NCBI RefSeq assembly: GCF_021458635.1
Contig: NZ_JAIRDQ010000002.1
Span: forward strand, 62,001 to 126,000
Length of the DNA: 64,000 nt
Direction: 5' to 3'
Origin: Bradyrhizobium monzae
Lineage (GTDB): Bacteria; Pseudomonadota; Alphaproteobacteria; Rhizobiales; Xanthobacteraceae
Shown here one piece after another: positions 44,168 through 56,465 of this stretch. A model generated the notes under the pieces. It made no database searches. It was not told where the DNA came from and saw nothing but the letters and a program-made list of their open reading frames with translations. Position 1 is the stretch's first letter; each line of letters opens with the position of its first letter. The position numbers were made by a program, and so were the translations under genes.

Positions 44168-44461
44168 TCAAGCGACGCTCTTGAGGTCCTGCTGAATCGC
44201 TGCGAGCAAGGATTGCAGCGCGTCGCTGGTCACCGGTTCGGCCGCCGCATCATGGGCAGGCACAATTCTGACGGGCTCGGCCGTCTTCACCGGACGATCG
44301 GGAAAACGCGGCGCCGGCATCGCGGCTTGCGTGAATGCGCCCTCGTGTTCGCTGTGCACGAACTTGCCGTGGATGACGTCATCGCGGCGACCCATGACGA
44401 ACATGGTCGCCCAATAGCCGGCGGCCAGAAGGATTACGCAAAAAATACCGATCTCTAACAT
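44168..44461 (-). CDS. Small single-span membrane protein, unknown function
   Basis: 97 residues; the first 23 (MLEIGIFCVILLAAGYWATMF, shown in part) form one membrane helix, followed by a basic MGRRDD stop and a Pro/Ala-rich cytosolic tail ending in a probable helix (ALQSLLAAIQQDLKSVA). A weak AGGG precedes the ATG. Unknown family; converges on the phosphoesterase gene. Confidence 0.65.
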   Translation of the reverse strand: MLEIGIFCVILLAAGYWATMFVMGRRDDVIHGKFVHSEHEGAFTQAAMPAPRFPDRPVKTAEPVRIVPAHDAAAEPVTSDALQSLLAAIQQDLKSVA

Positions 44462-44655
44462 CGCAACACCCTAAATATGCGCGATGATTCAATGCCTTCG
44501 CCCGAACGTCAATGAACCCTCGGTCACACCGACGGGTTTTTACGGGCAGGTGTTGCAGATCGGTAACTCTTTGTTAACCACCGGTGTCCGGGGTGTGACA
44601 CCGGTGCAACTGCTCGTCGGTCCAGCCCTCCAGCAGACGCTTCAGACCCTGGAGT

Positions 44656-45693
44656 TTAAGCCTTGTCCGGCCCGACCCGGACCAGCTGCTTGCCGAAATT
44701 GGCGCCCTTCAGCAGCCCGATGAAGGCGCCCGGAGCGCTCTCCAAGCCTTCGGTGACGAACTCCTTGTACTTGACCTTGCCGTCGCGGACCCAACCCGAC
44801 ATGTCGCGCAGGAAGTCGCCATGGCGTGAGGCGAAGTCGGAGACGATGAAGCCGCGGAAGGTCAGCCGCTTGGTCAGCGTCGCGCGCATCATGGATGCGG
44901 CCCATTTCGGCGGCTTGGCCTCGGTGTCGTTGTAATGCGCGATCAGGCCGCAGACCGGCACGCGCGCGAACGGATTGAGCAGCGGGAACACCGCCTCGAA
45001 CACGGCGCCGCCGACATTCTCGAAATAGACGTCGATGCCTTTCGGGCAGGCGTCCTTCAGCTTCGCGGCGAGATCGGGATCGCGATGGTCGACACAGGCA
45101 TCGAAGCCGAGCTCCTTCACCACGTAGTCGCACTTGTCCTTGCCGCCGGCGATACCGATGGCGCGCGCGGCCTTGATCTTCGCGATCTGCCCAACGGCCG
45201 AGCCAACCGCGCCGGAGGCACCAGCGACGACGACAGTCTCGCCTTCTTGCGGCTTGCCGATGTCGAGCAAGCCCGTATACGCGGTCATGCCGGGCATGCC
45301 GAGCACACCGATCGAGGTCGAGATCGGCCCGAGCTTGGGATCGACCTTGATGAGGCCCTTGCCGTTCGAGATCGCGTGCGTCTGCCATCCGGTACGGGCT
45401 CGCACGATGTTGCCTACCGCGAAGTCGGGATTGTTGGACGCCGCGACCTCGCTCACCGCCTCGCCTTCCATCACGCCACCGACCGGCACAGGTGCGGCGT
45501 AGGACGGTCCGTCGCTCATGCGCCCGCGCATATAGGGATCGAGCGACAGCCAGATCGTGCGCAGCAGGACCTCGCCCGCGCCGGGCGTTGGGACTGCGAA
45601 TTCCTCGATGCGGAAATCGGTCGGCTTGGGCTCGCCGACGGGACGCGCGGCGAGAACGATGCGCTTGGCTTGCTGGGATTTACTTTGGGACAT
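44656..45693 (-). CDS. NADP-dependent MDR oxidoreductase (LTB4DH/CurA-like)
   Basis: 345 residues from MSQSKSQQAKRIV, with GGAGGAAG upstream. Zinc-free medium-chain reductase: early WLSLDPYMRGRMSD, then nucleotide-binding VVAGASGAVGSAVGQIAK, GGKDKCDYV and FENVGGAVFEAV. Such enzymes reduce alpha,beta-unsaturated carbonyls with NADPH, giving protection against reactive enones. Cytosolic. Downstream of guaB on the same strand but separated by two repeat elements, so probably its own transcript. Confidence 0.92.
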   Translation of the reverse strand: MSQSKSQQAKRIVLAARPVGEPKPTDFRIEEFAVPTPGAGEVLLRTIWLSLDPYMRGRMSDGPSYAAPVPVGGVMEGEAVSEVAASNNPDFAVGNIVRARTGWQTHAISNGKGLIKVDPKLGPISTSIGVLGMPGMTAYTGLLDIGKPQEGETVVVAGASGAVGSAVGQIAKIKAARAIGIAGGKDKCDYVVKELGFDACVDHRDPDLAAKLKDACPKGIDVYFENVGGAVFEAVFPLLNPFARVPVCGLIAHYNDTEAKPPKWAASMMRATLTKRLTFRGFIVSDFASRHGDFLRDMSGWVRDGKVKYKEFVTEGLESAPGAFIGLLKGANFGKQLVRVGPDKA

Positions 45694-45714
45694 GATGGCT
45701 TCCTCCACTTTTCT

Positions 45715-45798
45715 GTCATTGCGAGCGAAGCGAAGCAATCCAGTCGCGTCAACAGAAAAGGACTGGATTGCTTCGTCGCAAGTGCTCCTCGCAATGAC
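45715..45798. repeat. Intergenic palindromic element, GTCATTGCGAG family
   Basis: Begins GTCATTGCGAGC and ends CTCGCAATGAC; inner arms GAAGCAATCCAGT / ACTGGATTGCTTC. A second member is at 59876-59960. Confidence 0.85.
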
Positions 45799-45829
45799 GA
45801 AACAGACGAAGCGCGCCTCGTTCTCCGCC

Positions 45830-45913
45830 GTCATGCCCGGGCTTGTCCCGGGCATCCACGAAGCACGGTGCAAGACCCAAGACGTAGATGGCCGGGTCAA
45901 GCCCGGCCATGAC
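45830..45913. repeat. Intergenic palindromic element, GTCATG-CCCGGG family
   Basis: Two hairpins: CCCGGG-CTTGT-CCCGGG near the left and GGCCGGG-TCAAG-CCCGGCC near the right, bounded by GTCATG and CATGAC. The right hairpin recurs at 62301-62322. It lies 32 bases beyond the guaB stop and could act on the end of that transcript. Confidence 0.8.
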
Positions 45914-45945
45914 GAAGGAGAGAGCGGAGCGAAGAGAGCTAGCGA

Positions 45946-47813
<1,868 letters not shown>

Positions 47814-49304
47814 ATGGTCGACAAGCAACGCATCATTCCGCTGATCGTGGCCACCGCTCTCTTCATGGAGAACATGGACTCCACGGTGATCGCCACCTCG
47901 CTGCCGGCGATCGCGGCCGACATCGGCACCAGCCCGCTGACGCTGAAGCTCGCGATCACGTCCTACCTGCTGTCGCTCGCGGTGTTCATCCCGGCGAGCG
48001 GCTGGACCGCCGACAGGTTCGGCGCGCGCATGGTGTTCGCGATCGCGGTCGGCGTGTTCATGGTCGGCTCGGTCGGCTGCGCGCTCTCGACATCGGTCAC
48101 CGACTTCGTGTTCGCGCGCATCCTCCAGGGCATGGGCGGCGCGATGATGACGCCGGTCGGGCGCCTCGTGCTGCTGCGCTCGGTCGACAAGAGCGCGCTG
48201 GTCAACGCCATGGCCTGGGTGACCGTCCCTGCGCTGATCGGTCCCGTGATCGGCCCGCCGCTCGGCGGCTTCATCACCACCTACGCCTCATGGCACTGGA
48301 TCTTCCTGATCAACATTCCGATCGGGCTGCTCGGCATCTTCATGGCGCTGAAGTTCATCGATCCCATCAAGAGCGAAAACCCCGAGCCGTTCGATCTCTA
48401 CGGCATGGTGCTCGCCGGCATCGGGCTTGCCGGCATTGCCTTTGGCCTGTCGGTGGCCGGCCTCAATTTGCTGCCGTGGAGCACGATCGCTGCCCTCGTG
48501 GTCGGCGGATCGATCTCGATGACGCTGTATGTCCTCCACGCCAGGCGCACGGGATCGCCGGTGCTGGATTTTTCGCTGCTGAGCCTGCCGACGCTGCGCG
48601 CGGCCATTTTCGGCGGCTTCATGTTCCGGCTCGGCATCGGCGCGCTGCCATTCCTGCTGCCGCTGCTGATGCAGATCGGCTTTGGCCTGTCCCCATTCAA
48701 GTCCGGTCTCGTCACGTTCGGCTCCTCGCTCGGTGCCATGGGCATGAAGGCGCTGGCCGCGCGGCTCATCCGCACTTTCGGCTTTCGCAATCTGATGACG
48801 GTTAACGCGATCGTCAGCGCGGTCTTCCTCGCCGCCTGCGCGCTGTTCACGGTGACGACGCCGCTGCTGATCATCATGATCATCCTGGTGGTCGGCGGCT
48901 TCTTCCGTTCGCTCGAGTTCACCGCGATCAACACGGTCGCCTATGCCGACGTCGAGAGTGCGCAGATGAGCCGCGCCACGACGCTGGTCAGCGTCAACCA
49001 GCAGCTCGCGGTCTCCGCCGGCGTTGCGGTCGGCGCCGCCTCGGTCGAGACCACGATGTGGCTCAGCCATGTCAGCGAGCTCAATGCCACCGTGTTCGCG
49101 CCGGCCTTCGTCGTGGTGGCGCTGACCTCCGCGGCGTCGAGCTGGTTCTTCTGGCAGATGCCCGCGGATGCCGGCCACGAGATCTCCGGCCGCAAGGCGG
49201 TGGAGATCGCAAGCCGCAAGGGCGCCGCCAAGAGCGCGGCAACCGCCGCCGTCAAGGTGGCGACGGAAGACACGCAGGACATGCGGGATCAACGGCTGGG
49301 ATAG
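47814..49304 (+). CDS. MFS multidrug exporter, DHA2 (EmrB/QacA-like)
   Basis: 496 residues from MVDKQRIIPLIV. About fourteen helices; the first carries MENMDSTVIATSLPAIAADIG, the DHA2 signature (D1 motif, LD-x-TIVNVALP-like), then WTADRFGARMVFAIA and the motif C region VPALIGPVIGPPLGG. A long charged tail (about 475-496) follows the last helix. It should export toxic compounds using the proton gradient. No adaptor protein or regulator is next to it. Confidence 0.88.
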   Translation: MVDKQRIIPLIVATALFMENMDSTVIATSLPAIAADIGTSPLTLKLAITSYLLSLAVFIPASGWTADRFGARMVFAIAVGVFMVGSVGCALSTSVTDFVFARILQGMGGAMMTPVGRLVLLRSVDKSALVNAMAWVTVPALIGPVIGPPLGGFITTYASWHWIFLINIPIGLLGIFMALKFIDPIKSENPEPFDLYGMVLAGIGLAGIAFGLSVAGLNLLPWSTIAALVVGGSISMTLYVLHARRTGSPVLDFSLLSLPTLRAAIFGGFMFRLGIGALPFLLPLLMQIGFGLSPFKSGLVTFGSSLGAMGMKALAARLIRTFGFRNLMTVNAIVSAVFLAACALFTVTTPLLIIMIILVVGGFFRSLEFTAINTVAYADVESAQMSRATTLVSVNQQLAVSAGVAVGAASVETTMWLSHVSELNATVFAPAFVVVALTSAASSWFFWQMPADAGHEISGRKAVEIASRKGAAKSAATAAVKVATEDTQDMRDQRLG

Positions 49305-49427
49305 TCCTCATTCGTCATTGCTGCGCCGAGGGCTTAGCAAAGAAGCGTTTGAACCGCGTCGAGATTGGACCTACCATCAACGTCAGAACAAATGTTCGCG
49401 TATTGAACACGATGGAGGGTTGGTCGA

Positions 49428-51131
49428 ATGGTGTCCAGGTTGGCGGCGCTCGCGGTTTTCGGAGCAGGAATGTGGTTCGCAAGCCCGGGACCTGCGGCAG
49501 CCCAGCAGGGAGACTTCAACGCCCCTGACCTCGTCCTCATCAACGGAAAAGTCCTGACGCTGGACGAACGATCCACCGTGACGGAGGCCGTCGCCATCAG
49601 AGACGGAAAGATTCTCGCGACCGGAAGCAGCGCATCGATCAAGGCGCTTGCCGGCGCTGAGACGCGAGTGATCGATGTGTCCGGCAAGACCGTCATTCCC
49701 GGTTTGATCGATACTCACACTCATTTCAAGGCCGCTGGGCTGAGCGACTATGTCGTCATTATGGGCCGGGCGAAGACTGTCGCGGAAGCGCTGGAGGCGA
49801 TCAAGGCATTCGCGGCCAAGAAGAAGCCGGGCGAATGGATCGTGGGCGGCGCATGGCATCCGCCGTCGCAACTCGCCGAGAAACGCTATCTGACGAGGCA
49901 AGAGATCGACAGCGTCGCCCCGAACAATCCGGTCTACCTGCGCACCGTTGGGCATTTCTCCATGGCAAACACCATGGCACTGCAAAAGGTAGGAATCGAC
50001 AAGACCACTGCGGATCCGCGCGGTGGATCCTTCGAGCGCGACGCTACGGGCGAATTGACTGGTGTGCTTGTCGAGACAGCGATCGATCAGGTCGAAAAGG
50101 CCGTGCCACCCTGGACGGAAGACGATGAGATACGGCAGTTCACAATTGCCGAAAGCGTGCTGAACAGCTTTGGAATCACCAGCGCGGTCGAAGGCGCAAC
50201 GGAAGCCCGCGATATCCGCACGCTGCAGCAGCTTGCAGCATCCGGACGCGCGACCTTGCGCACGGGCGTGATGTTTCGGCCTGAGCCGCCTGCCGATCTG
50301 ACAGCGTGGGAAGCAATCATGTCGGGCAACGGGGCCTCGTCGGGTTTCGGCGACGATTGGCTCAAATTCGCCGGCATCAAGATTTTTTACGATGGTGGCA
50401 TGACGTTGAAGACGGCACTGATGCGCGACGTCTATCCAGATTCACATGACGACTACCATGGCACTTCGCAGCAGACGCCCGAGCGGCTCAAGCAACTTGT
50501 TTCGATCTGCAATCGTAACGGCTGGCGTGTCGGCGTGCACGTCGTAGGCGACCTCGGCATCGACCAAGTGCTCGACGCGTTCGAGTCGGCCGACAAGGAA
50601 AGATCGATACGAGATCGCCGTTTCGTCCTTATCCACGCCAGTCTGATCAGGCCGGAGCAGATGGAGCGTGCCCAAAAGCTCGGAGTCCGCGTTGATTTCC
50701 AGAACGTCTTCATGTGGGACAAGGCCGCAACCGTCGAGCGGTTTCTCGGGCGGGCGACGGCAGACCGTGCGGTGCCGACCAGGACGTTGATTGCGAAAAT
50801 GGGGCTCGACAGTCTCGGCGCCGGAACGGATTTCCCCGTCAACCCGATGAACCCCTTCCTCAACATGTACGTCATGGTGACGAGGAAGGACCCGAACGGA
50901 AACGCATACGGCGCGGCGGAAGCCATTACGCGCGAGCAGGCTCTGCGCCTCTACACCAGCGCCGCTTCGCGCTACACCTTCGATGAAGCGCGGAAAGGGA
51001 CGATTGAGCCCGGAAAGCTTGCCGACTTCGTGGTGCTCTCCGCGGATTACATGGCCGTGCCGGACGATCAGATCAAGGACATTAAGGCGGACCTGACGCT
51101 GGTTGGCGGCAAAATTGTATTTCAGCGCTGA
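49428..51131 (+). CDS. Exported amidohydrolase, YtcJ-like
   Basis: 567 residues with a Sec signal peptide (MVSRLAALAVFGAGMWF, cleavage near AAAQ). GGAGGG precedes the ATG. The metal-dependent amidohydrolase pattern is complete: DLVLINGKVLTLD at the start, PGLIDTHTHF (H-x-H), HVVGDLGID, HASLIRPEQ, GAGTDFPVNP, and the C-terminal GTIEPGKLADFVVLS. YtcJ-type enzymes hydrolyse N-acyl or formamide-type bonds; substrate unknown. Periplasmic location follows from the signal peptide. Confidence 0.9.
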   Translation: MVSRLAALAVFGAGMWFASPGPAAAQQGDFNAPDLVLINGKVLTLDERSTVTEAVAIRDGKILATGSSASIKALAGAETRVIDVSGKTVIPGLIDTHTHFKAAGLSDYVVIMGRAKTVAEALEAIKAFAAKKKPGEWIVGGAWHPPSQLAEKRYLTRQEIDSVAPNNPVYLRTVGHFSMANTMALQKVGIDKTTADPRGGSFERDATGELTGVLVETAIDQVEKAVPPWTEDDEIRQFTIAESVLNSFGITSAVEGATEARDIRTLQQLAASGRATLRTGVMFRPEPPADLTAWEAIMSGNGASSGFGDDWLKFAGIKIFYDGGMTLKTALMRDVYPDSHDDYHGTSQQTPERLKQLVSICNRNGWRVGVHVVGDLGIDQVLDAFESADKERSIRDRRFVLIHASLIRPEQMERAQKLGVRVDFQNVFMWDKAATVERFLGRATADRAVPTRTLIAKMGLDSLGAGTDFPVNPMNPFLNMYVMVTRKDPNGNAYGAAEAITREQALRLYTSAASRYTFDEARKGTIEPGKLADFVVLSADYMAVPDDQIKDIKADLTLVGGKIVFQR

Positions 51132-51215
51132 ACCGTCGCTTCGCCAAAAAGCAATCGAGATCCGGATCGGCGGCAAGTTCGCAAGGGTCTCGTTTTGGCC
51201 CGTCGCGACATCTGG

Positions 51216-51902
51216 TTACGCCTTCGCGACGCCGCGAAAACCCGTCGCCAGCACGTATCGTTCCGAGGAATCCTGCCGGCTCGCCGCCGGCTTGACGTGA
51301 CGCACGGTCGCAAAGTCGCGCTTGAGCTGGGCGAGCAGATCGGCGTCGGCGCCGCTCTGGAACGTCTTGGCCAGGAACGTGCCGCCGGGCTTGAGCACGT
51401 CGCAGGCAAACGCAGCCGCCGTCTCGACCAGGCCGACGATGCGGAGCTGATCGGTCTTGCGGTGGCCGGTGGTATTGGCGGCCATGTCGGACATCACGAC
51501 GTCGGCGCCACCGCCGAGCATCGCGGTAAGCTTGTCGGGCGCGTCATTGTCCATGAAGTCGAGCTGCGCGAAATCGACGCCGGGGATCTCCGGCATCTCC
51601 AGCAGGTCGATCGCGACGACCTTGCCCTTGCCGTCGACCGAACCGACGCGCTTGGCGGCGATCTGGCTCCAGCCGCCCGGGGCCGCGCCGAGATCGGCCA
51701 CGGCCATGCCGGGCTTCAGAAACCGGTATTTGTCGTCAATCTCGAGCAGCTTGAACGCGGCGCGCGAGCGATAGCCCGCCGCCTTGGCCTTGACGACATA
51801 GGGATCGTTGAGCTGCCGCTCCAGCCAGAGTTTTGACGACAATTTGCGCTTGCCGCCGGTCTTGACCTGGACGTGCAAGCGGCCGGTGGTGTCTTTCGCC
51901 AT
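51216..51902 (-). CDS. rlmE: 23S rRNA 2'-O-methyltransferase RlmE (FtsJ)
   Basis: 228 residues. The K-D-K-E catalytic set is complete: K51 ([10 protein letters not shown]), D139 (VVMSDMAAN), K179 (FLAKTFQ) and E214 (SSERY). SAM loop [13 protein letters not shown]. It methylates U2552 of 23S rRNA late in 50S assembly. Starts one base after the stop of the Ppx/GppA gene, so the two are coupled, an order common in alphaproteobacteria. Confidence 0.96.
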   Translation of the reverse strand: MAKDTTGRLHVQVKTGGKRKLSSKLWLERQLNDPYVVKAKAAGYRSRAAFKLLEIDDKYRFLKPGMAVADLGAAPGGWSQIAAKRVGSVDGKGKVVAIDLLEMPEIPGVDFAQLDFMDNDAPDKLTAMLGGGADVVMSDMAANTTGHRKTDQLRIVGLVETAAAFACDVLKPGGTFLAKTFQSGADADLLAQLKRDFATVRHVKPAASRQDSSERYVLATGFRGVAKA

Positions 51903-51903
51903 C

Positions 51904-52974
51904 TCACCAGCCCCTGAGCGCGCCGTCCTCGCGCATCATCTCGACCAGCATGCCCTCGCGCAGGCCACGGTCGGCGACGCGCAGGCGCGGCAGCGGGAAA
52001 GCGCGGCGGATCGCATCGAGGATGGCGCAGCCGGCCAGCACGAGATCGGCGCGCTCGACGCTGATGCAGCTGTTGTTGGCGCGGTCCTCGTAGCTCATGC
52101 CGAGCAGCTTGTTGACGGTCGCGGTGATGTCGGTGTCGTTCATCCAGATGCTGTCGATGCGGCGGCGGTCGTAGCGCGCGAGATTGAGATGGATGCCGGC
52201 GAGCGTGGTCACCGTGCCCGACGTGCCGAGCAGATGCATATCGGTGAGATCGCGGCCGTGCGCTTCCGCGAACGGCGCGACATGGTTGGCGACCTCCTGC
52301 TCCATCGCAGCATAAATCTCCGGCGTCACGTCGCGACCGCCGAACTGCTCGGCCAGTGTCACGACGCCAAGCGGAATCGACATCCAGGCTTTGATGCGCG
52401 GCTCCGGATTTTGTGCGTCGCGCTCGATCCGCACCAGCTCGGTCGAGCCGCCGCCGATATCGAACAGGATGGCGCCACGCCCCTTCGGGTCGACCAGCGG
52501 CGAGCAGCCGAGCATGGCGAGCGAGGCCTCGGTCTCGCGGTCGATCACCTCGAGCTCGATGCCGGTCTCGGCCGCGACGCGGCTGCGAAAGCCCTCCGCA
52601 TTGGAGGCCGCGCGGCAGGCTTCAGTCGCGATCAGCCGCAGCCGCCTGGCTTTGCGCAAATTGATCTTGTCCCGGCAGATGCTCAGCGCGGCGATGGCGC
52701 GATCGATCGCGGCCTCGCTGATCGAGCCGGTCGCCGAGACGCCCTCGCCGAGCCGGATGATGCGCGAGAAGGAATCGACCACGCGAAAGCCATCGCTGGT
52801 CGGACAGGCGATCAGGAGCCGGCAATTGTTGGTACCGAGGTCCAGCGCCGCGTAGACGCTGGTTCCCCCTTGCCCGGGAACAGCCGGTTCGGGGGCCAGC
52901 GCCACCGCCGCCATCGACCCCTCCAGCTCACCGTGCGGCCCATGGCCGTCGCGGAGCCGCGTGTGGTCATTCAT
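51904..52974 (-). CDS. Ppx/GppA-family phosphatase
   Basis: 356 residues from [10 protein letters not shown]; a longer frame to 53085 exists but its added part has no family content. ASKHA fold: [40 protein letters not shown], and [14 protein letters not shown]. Such enzymes hydrolyse polyphosphate or pppGpp. The C-terminal extension of E. coli Ppx is absent, so it is of the short form. Divergent from the molybdenum hydroxylase gene; upstream partner of rlmE. Confidence 0.92.
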   Translation of the reverse strand: MNDHTRLRDGHGPHGELEGSMAAVALAPEPAVPGQGGTSVYAALDLGTNNCRLLIACPTSDGFRVVDSFSRIIRLGEGVSATGSISEAAIDRAIAALSICRDKINLRKARRLRLIATEACRAASNAEGFRSRVAAETGIELEVIDRETEASLAMLGCSPLVDPKGRGAILFDIGGGSTELVRIERDAQNPEPRIKAWMSIPLGVVTLAEQFGGRDVTPEIYAAMEQEVANHVAPFAEAHGRDLTDMHLLGTSGTVTTLAGIHLNLARYDRRRIDSIWMNDTDITATVNKLLGMSYEDRANNSCISVERADLVLAGCAILDAIRRAFPLPRLRVADRGLREGMLVEMMREDGALRGW

Positions 52975-53185
52975 ACAAACTGTCTTTCCGCGGCCGGTCG
53001 GGCCGGTCTGGAATTGATTTTTCGCCCGAAACATTAGCAGCGCGGCGGGTATGCGCAACAACGCATCACATAGGACCATGCCCATTCGTGCGTTGTCGTG
53101 AACGGGTCGGTGGGTTATTTCAATGAGGTCCGGTCCCCCCAGGCGCCCACAAAACGCGCAATTGCCGGCTTTTCAGGTCATTCCC

Positions 53186-55555
53186 ATGCAAGAACACACG
53201 AAATCCTCGACGCTCGAAAACGCTATTGCACTGCAAAAATACGGCGTCGGGCAGCCGGTCCGCCGCAAGGAAGACGACACGCTGGTGCGCGGCAAGGGCC
53301 GCTACACCGACGATTTCAACCTGCCCGGCCAGGCCCATTGCGTGGTCGTCCGCTCGACCCATGCTCACGGCATCCTCCGCGGTATTGGTACCGACGCCGC
53401 CAGGGCAATGCCGGGCGTGCTCGGCGTATGGACCGGCAGGGACCTCGACGCGGCCGGCTATGGCCCCTTCACCTGCGGCCTGCCGCTGAAGAACCGTGAC
53501 GGCTCACCCCTGCGCCAGACCAACCGCCAGCCGCTCGCGACCGACAAGGTCCGCTTCGTTGGCGACCCCGTCGCCTTCGTGGTCGCCGACACGCTGGCCC
53601 AGGCGCGCGACGCAGCCGAGGCGGTCGAGCTCGATATCGAGCCGCTGCCGGCGGTGACCGACCCCGAGGAAGCCACCAAGCCCGGCGCGCCGCAGCTTTA
53701 CGACCACATCCCGAACAACGTCGCGCTCGACTACCATTATGGCGACATGGACAAGGTGAACGCCGCTTTCGCCAGCGCCGCCCATGTTACCAAGGTCGAC
53801 ATCGAGAACACCCGCGTCGCCGTGGTCTCGATGGAGCCGCGCGTCGGGCTCGCCTCCTACGACAAGACTACCGAGCGCTACACCATCCAGATGCCGACGC
53901 AGGGCGTCGCTGGCAACCGTGCCAACCTCGCCAAGAACCTGAAGGTGCCGAACGAGAAGGTGCGCATCCTCACCGCCAATGTCGGCGGCTCCTTCGGCAT
54001 GAAGAACGTCAACTACCCCGAATACATGTGCATCCTGTACGCGGCGAAGGCGCTGGGGCGTCCGGTGAAGTGGCTCGACGAGCGCTCCACGAGCTTCCTC
54101 TCCGACAGTCATGGCCGTGCGCAAAAGATCCATGCCGAGCTCGCACTCGATGCCGAGGGGCATTTCCTCGCGGCAAAGCTCTCCGGTTACGGCAACCTCG
54201 GCGCCTACATCACCGGCGTTGCGCCCGGCCCGCTCTCGCTCAACACCGGCAAGAACTTTTCGAGCGTCTACCGCACGCCGCTGATGGGCATCGACATCAA
54301 GACAGTGCTGACCAACACCACGCTGATGGGCGCCTATCGCGGCGCCGGCCGCCCCGAGGCGAACTACTACATGGAGCGGCTGATCGACCGCGCCGCCGAC
54401 GAGATGGGCATCAACCGGCTGACGATGCGCAAGCGCAACTTCATCAAGTCGAACCAGATGCCCTTCCCCGCCTCCTCCGGCGTCACCTATGACAGCGGCG
54501 ACTTCCAGGCGGTGTTCACCAAGGCGCTCGAAATCTCCGACCACGAGAATTTCGCCAAGCGCAAGAAGGAGAGCAAGAAGGCCGGCAAGCTCCGCGGCAT
54601 CGCCGTCGGCTCCTATCTCGAGGTCACCGCGCCGCCGAGCCCCGAGCTCGGCAAGATCGTGTTCGATCCCGATGGCAGCGTGCAGCTGATCACCGGTACG
54701 CTCGACTACGGTCAGGGCCACGCCACCCCGTTCGCGCAGGTCCTGTGCGCGCAGCTCGGGGTGCCCTTCGAGAACGTGAAGCTCGTGCAGGGCGACAGCG
54801 ACATCGTCCATACCGGCAACGGCACCGGCGGCTCGCGCTCGATCACCGCGACCGGGCAAGCCATCGTGGAGTCCTCGCGCCTCGTCATCGAAAAGGGCAA
54901 GCGCGCCGCCGCGCACATGCTGGAGGCGTCGGAAGCCGACATCGAGTTCGCCGACGGTGCCTTCACCATCGCCGGCACCGATCGCAGCATCGACATCATG
55001 GAGCTTGCCAAGAAACTGCATGACGGCAAGGTGCCGGACGGCGTTCCCGACAGTCTCGACGTCGACCACACCAGCGAGCCGGTGCCGTCGGCCTTCCCGA
55101 ACGGTTGCCATGTCGCCGAGGTCGAAGTCGATCCCGACACCGGCGTGGTGCAGATCGTGCGCTACAGCGCCGCGAACGACTTTGGCACCGTGATCAACCC
55201 GATGCTGGTCGCGGGCCAGCTTCACGGCGGCGTGGTCCAGGGCATCGGCCAGGCGCTGATGGAGCACGTTCGTTACGACGAGAGCGGCCAGCCGATCACG
55301 GGCTCGCTGATGGACTACGCGCTGCCCCGCGCCGAGGACGTGCCGTTCATGGAGGTCGGCGACCATCCGGTGCCGGCCAAGAGCAATCCGCTGGGCACCA
55401 AGGGCTGCGGCGAGGCCGGCTGCGCCGGCAGCCTCTCGACCGTGGTGAACGCGGTGGTCGATGCGCTGTCGGACTACGGCATCAAGCACATCGACATGCC
55501 GCTGACGCCCGAGCGCGTGTGGCGCGCGATCCAGGACGCGAAGGGCGCGGCGTAA
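53186..55555 (+). CDS. Molybdenum hydroxylase large subunit (CoxL form II/xanthine dehydrogenase family)
   Basis: 789 residues from MQEHTKSSTLENA. N-terminal a/b hammerhead domain (GVGQPVRRKEDDTLVRGKG), then the cofactor-binding domain with GGSFGMKN, AYRGAGRPEA (the form II active-site loop, in place of AYXCSFR of true CO dehydrogenase), DYGQGHATPFAQV, and the catalytic glutamate in KGCGEAGCAGS. It needs molybdopterin cytosine dinucleotide. The FeS and FAD subunit genes that normally sit beside it are absent on both sides, so it is an orphan. Likely oxidises an aldehyde or N-heterocycle. Confidence 0.92.
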   Translation: MQEHTKSSTLENAIALQKYGVGQPVRRKEDDTLVRGKGRYTDDFNLPGQAHCVVVRSTHAHGILRGIGTDAARAMPGVLGVWTGRDLDAAGYGPFTCGLPLKNRDGSPLRQTNRQPLATDKVRFVGDPVAFVVADTLAQARDAAEAVELDIEPLPAVTDPEEATKPGAPQLYDHIPNNVALDYHYGDMDKVNAAFASAAHVTKVDIENTRVAVVSMEPRVGLASYDKTTERYTIQMPTQGVAGNRANLAKNLKVPNEKVRILTANVGGSFGMKNVNYPEYMCILYAAKALGRPVKWLDERSTSFLSDSHGRAQKIHAELALDAEGHFLAAKLSGYGNLGAYITGVAPGPLSLNTGKNFSSVYRTPLMGIDIKTVLTNTTLMGAYRGAGRPEANYYMERLIDRAADEMGINRLTMRKRNFIKSNQMPFPASSGVTYDSGDFQAVFTKALEISDHENFAKRKKESKKAGKLRGIAVGSYLEVTAPPSPELGKIVFDPDGSVQLITGTLDYGQGHATPFAQVLCAQLGVPFENVKLVQGDSDIVHTGNGTGGSRSITATGQAIVESSRLVIEKGKRAAAHMLEASEADIEFADGAFTIAGTDRSIDIMELAKKLHDGKVPDGVPDSLDVDHTSEPVPSAFPNGCHVAEVEVDPDTGVVQIVRYSAANDFGTVINPMLVAGQLHGGVVQGIGQALMEHVRYDESGQPITGSLMDYALPRAEDVPFMEVGDHPVPAKSNPLGTKGCGEAGCAGSLSTVVNAVVDALSDYGIKHIDMPLTPERVWRAIQDAKGAA

Positions 55556-55558
55556 GAG

Positions 55559-56359
55559 TTACGCCGCCGCCTGCTCGCGCGGCTGGTAGATCGCGGTGTG
55601 CCGGCAATGCGCCAGCGGCGTCGTGCCATTGGCCACGACGAGCGCGTCGAACTCGACGAAGCGGTGGCCCTTCTTCACGTAGTTCGCGGTCACCTTTGCC
55701 CGCGCGACGATCTCGTCGCCGGTGCGCGCGGGCGACAAGAGCTGCATGCGGCTGCCGACATGGATCCACGGGCCCAGAATCGTATTGTCCACCAGCACGC
55801 GGTTCATGACGCGCTGGATCAGGCCGGGATGGCCGAGCCCCTCGCGCGCGAAAATCGGATCGGTCTCTCTGACGTCGGCGAGATAGCCGGTCGCATCCTG
55901 CCCGGCCCAGCGACGCGGCGTCGTGCCGAGCCATTTGCCGACCTCGAAGATATCAGGGCTGACCGGCTTGCGCTCGGCCACCGCGGGCACTTCGACATAG
56001 TCGCCCGGTGACAGCACTGGCGCTGCCGCAGGCAGCGACGCCGTTCCGGTCGCGCAAAGCTCGGTGCGGCTGAAGACCTCGATCGTGAGCAGGCCATTGT
56101 GCTCGGTCGCATCGACATCGGCGGTCTCGCCGTCATAGACCGGCTTGATGAAGCGTGCCTCGACCAGCCCGCGCGACAGGAAATCGCGGCCCCAGCGCGC
56201 CACCGGCACGTGCATCATGTAGGCGAACACATCGACGCCCGGGACGAGGCCACCGGAAAAGCCGAAGCGGCGCGCCACCGTGTCGTCGTGCATCTTGTTT
56301 TCGGACTGCTTTGCGGTGTTGTAGGCCTCGACGCGGTAGGTTTCGAGCCGGTTCGGCAT
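55559..56359 (-). CDS. Hot-dog-fold protein, MaoC-like
   Basis: 266 residues from [20 protein letters not shown] lies just upstream. The first half has a MaoC-like [25 protein letters not shown] region (shown by its [11 protein letters not shown] and GLVPG parts), the second a similar beta-rich half with [16 protein letters not shown] and [12 protein letters not shown], so it may be a double hot-dog. Possible role: hydratase or thioesterase on an acyl-CoA. The catalytic Asp-His pair is not clear. It converges on the molybdenum hydroxylase gene with a 3-base gap. Confidence 0.65.
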   Translation of the reverse strand: MPNRLETYRVEAYNTAKQSENKMHDDTVARRFGFSGGLVPGVDVFAYMMHVPVARWGRDFLSRGLVEARFIKPVYDGETADVDATEHNGLLTIEVFSRTELCATGTASLPAAAPVLSPGDYVEVPAVAERKPVSPDIFEVGKWLGTTPRRWAGQDATGYLADVRETDPIFAREGLGHPGLIQRVMNRVLVDNTILGPWIHVGSRMQLLSPARTGDEIVARAKVTANYVKKGHRFVEFDALVVANGTTPLAHCRHTAIYQPREQAAA

Positions 56360-56465
56360 GACGGGCCTTCCCTGTGTTTTTGTTGTTTCAGGGCTGATCG
56401 TAGGCCCGCGGGAACACCGGTCAATCCCCTCGCCTTTGCGGCCCGAATGGGGTACCACGCGGCGA

